NCBI GenBank assembly: GCA_036009105.1
Contig: DASYMJ010000020.1
Span: 1-6,198, forward strand
Length of the DNA: 6,198 nt
Direction of reading: 5' to 3'
Source: JAFAVZ01 sp036009105
GTDB taxonomy: Bacteria > Acidobacteriota > Thermoanaerobaculia > Gp7-AA8
In this document: positions 5,312 to 6,198 of the stretch, one piece after another
Layout of the letters: every line of letters begins with the position of its first letter
How positions within the stretch are numbered: the stretch's first letter is position 1
Notes under the pieces: generated by a model
Told to the model about the DNA's origin: nothing
Seen by the model: the letters and a program-made list of their open reading frames with translations, nothing else
Database searches by the model: none
Program-made: the position numbers and the translations under genes

Positions 5312-6198
5312 ATGGCAAAGCAACCGAACATCCTCCTCTTCATGGTCGACGAGCTGCGCTACCCGCCGGTCTACGACGGCCCGGAGCTGCGCGAGTGGAT
5401 GCGCACGAACCTGGTGGCGCAGCAGCTTTTCCGTGAGACGGGCGTGGAGCTGGACCGGCACTACGCGATGTCCAGCGCCTGCGTGCCGAGCCGGGCCTCG
5501 ATCTTCACCGGCCAGTACCCCTCGCTGCACGGCGTCAGCCAGACGGACGGGATCGGCAAGAACGCGTGGGACCCGGGCATGTTCTGGCTCGATCCGGACA
5601 CGGTGCCGACCATGGGCGACTGGTTCCGCACCGGCGGCTACGAGACGCACTACAAGGGCAAGTGGCACGTCTCCTTCGCCGACATCCTCGTGCCGGGGAC
5701 GAAGAGCTCGCTGCCGTCGAACAACGACGACGGCGTGCCGTACCCCCAGAACGTGGAGACCTACCGGGCGGGCGACCGGCTCGACGACTACGGCTTCACC
5801 GGCTGGATCGGCCCCGAGCCGCACGGCAGCGCGAAGGCGAACTGCGGCATGGTGCGCGACCCGCACTTTGCGGCCGAGACGCGGCGCCTGATCGACGAGC
5901 TGGAGGCGCGCAAGGACGAGGACACGCCGTTCCTCATCGTCAACTCGTACACCAACCCGCACGACATCGTCTTCTTCGGCCTCAAGTGGGAGCAGTTCGG
6001 CTTCCCCTTCACGGACGGCACCATCCCCCACATCCCGGAGCCGCCGACCCGCGGGGAGGACCTCTCCACCAAGCCGGCCTGCCAGCAGAGCTACGTCGAC
6101 AACTACCCCAAGATGTTCCTCCGCCAGCCGACCATCGAGCTCTATCGCCAGTTCTATTACTACCTGCAGAAGCAGGTCGAGGCGCACATCCAGTCGGT
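5312..6198 (+). CDS. Type I sulfatase, N-terminal part (cut by window edge)
   Basis: Formylglycine-dependent sulfatase of the alkaline-phosphatase superfamily, hydrolysing sulfate esters. The first 295 codons are present; family members are commonly 450-600 residues, so the C-terminal part lies past 6198. Residues 54-75 hold the signature with C-V-P-S-R: Cys57 would be converted to formylglycine, with Pro59 and Arg61 as motif partners. The N-terminal metal site is VDE (residues 12-14) after NILLF, where many sulfatases have DD. Further active-site blocks are YKGKWHV (114-120, Lys117 and His119) and NPHD (215-218). No signal peptide is present, and an in-frame TAG at 5279-5281 with no start codon between excludes a longer N-terminus, so the protein is probably cytoplasmic. 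The Cys-type site needs a maturase (FGE or anSME) encoded elsewhere. Choline-sulfatase-like subfamilies share this style, but substrate cannot be assigned. No Shine-Dalgarno. Confidence 0.93.
   Translation, partial: MAKQPNILLFMVDELRYPPVYDGPELREWMRTNLVAQQLFRETGVELDRHYAMSSACVPSRASIFTGQYPSLHGVSQTDGIGKNAWDPGMFWLDPDTVPTMGDWFRTGGYETHYKGKWHVSFADILVPGTKSSLPSNNDDGVPYPQNVETYRAGDRLDDYGFTGWIGPEPHGSAKANCGMVRDPHFAAETRRLIDELEARKDEDTPFLIVNSYTNPHDIVFFGLKWEQFGFPFTDGTIPHIPEPPTRGEDLSTKPACQQSYVDNYPKMFLRQPTIELYRQFYYYLQKQVEAHIQS

Noticed and set aside
5285..6187. Open minus-strand frame (300 codons) opposite the sulfatase gene
   Set aside because: The plus strand encodes a clear sulfatase with CVPSR, GKWH and NPHD motifs; the reverse reading is Val/Arg/His-rich shadow.

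Overview
The window is a G+C-rich bacterial segment (roughly two thirds G+C by eye). It holds seven supportable protein genes, one of them cut by the right edge, with very short spacers. Nothing in it names the organism. The G+C bias, the mix of genes (YheS-like ABC-F ATPase, RhlE-type helicase, DUF3592-like membrane protein, sulfatase without signal peptide, and a small MARGWESKSVE protein) and the near absence of Shine-Dalgarno sequences would fit an Acidobacteriota-like or other deep-branching soil or sediment bacterium. That placement is an inference of low certainty.

Left third (11-2736, all minus strand): a tight three-gene unit, read right to left. It encodes a 539-residue ABC-F ATPase (ribosome-associated, not a transporter), an 80-residue uncharacterised protein starting 6 bases after it, and a 286-residue patatin-like lipid acyl hydrolase whose ATG overlaps the preceding stop (ATGA). 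Close spacing and overlap imply one transcript and coupled translation.

Centre (2737-4428): a 145-base divergent spacer carries an imperfect inverted repeat built from AACCAGC heptamers. On the minus strand it can also encode a 45-residue leader-like reading frame that ends in an ATGA overlap with the ABC-F start. A small plus-strand gene of 83 codons follows. It runs tail-to-tail into a minus-strand DEAD-box RNA helicase of the RhlE type, and their 3' ends overlap by 40 bases. Upstream of the helicase, a 93-base spacer holds two hairpins, one a REP-like GACGGGC-TGAA-GCCCGTC palindrome, and a 19-base near-duplicate of the neighbouring gene's 3' end.

Right third (4429-6198): a minus-strand three-helix membrane protein with two DUF3592-like extramembrane modules, then a 52-base divergent spacer with a small AT-rich island, then the first 295 codons of a type I sulfatase with an intact C-x-P-S-R formylglycine motif.

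Two genes have RNA or ribosome roles (ABC-F ATPase, RhlE helicase) and two act on lipids or sulfate esters (patatin, sulfatase), but they do not form one evident pathway. No mobile element, CRISPR array, tRNA or rRNA was seen. The most interesting points are the leader frame and heptamer hairpin upstream of the ABC-F gene, the overlapped small gene, and the unknown 80-residue protein coupled to the patatin gene.
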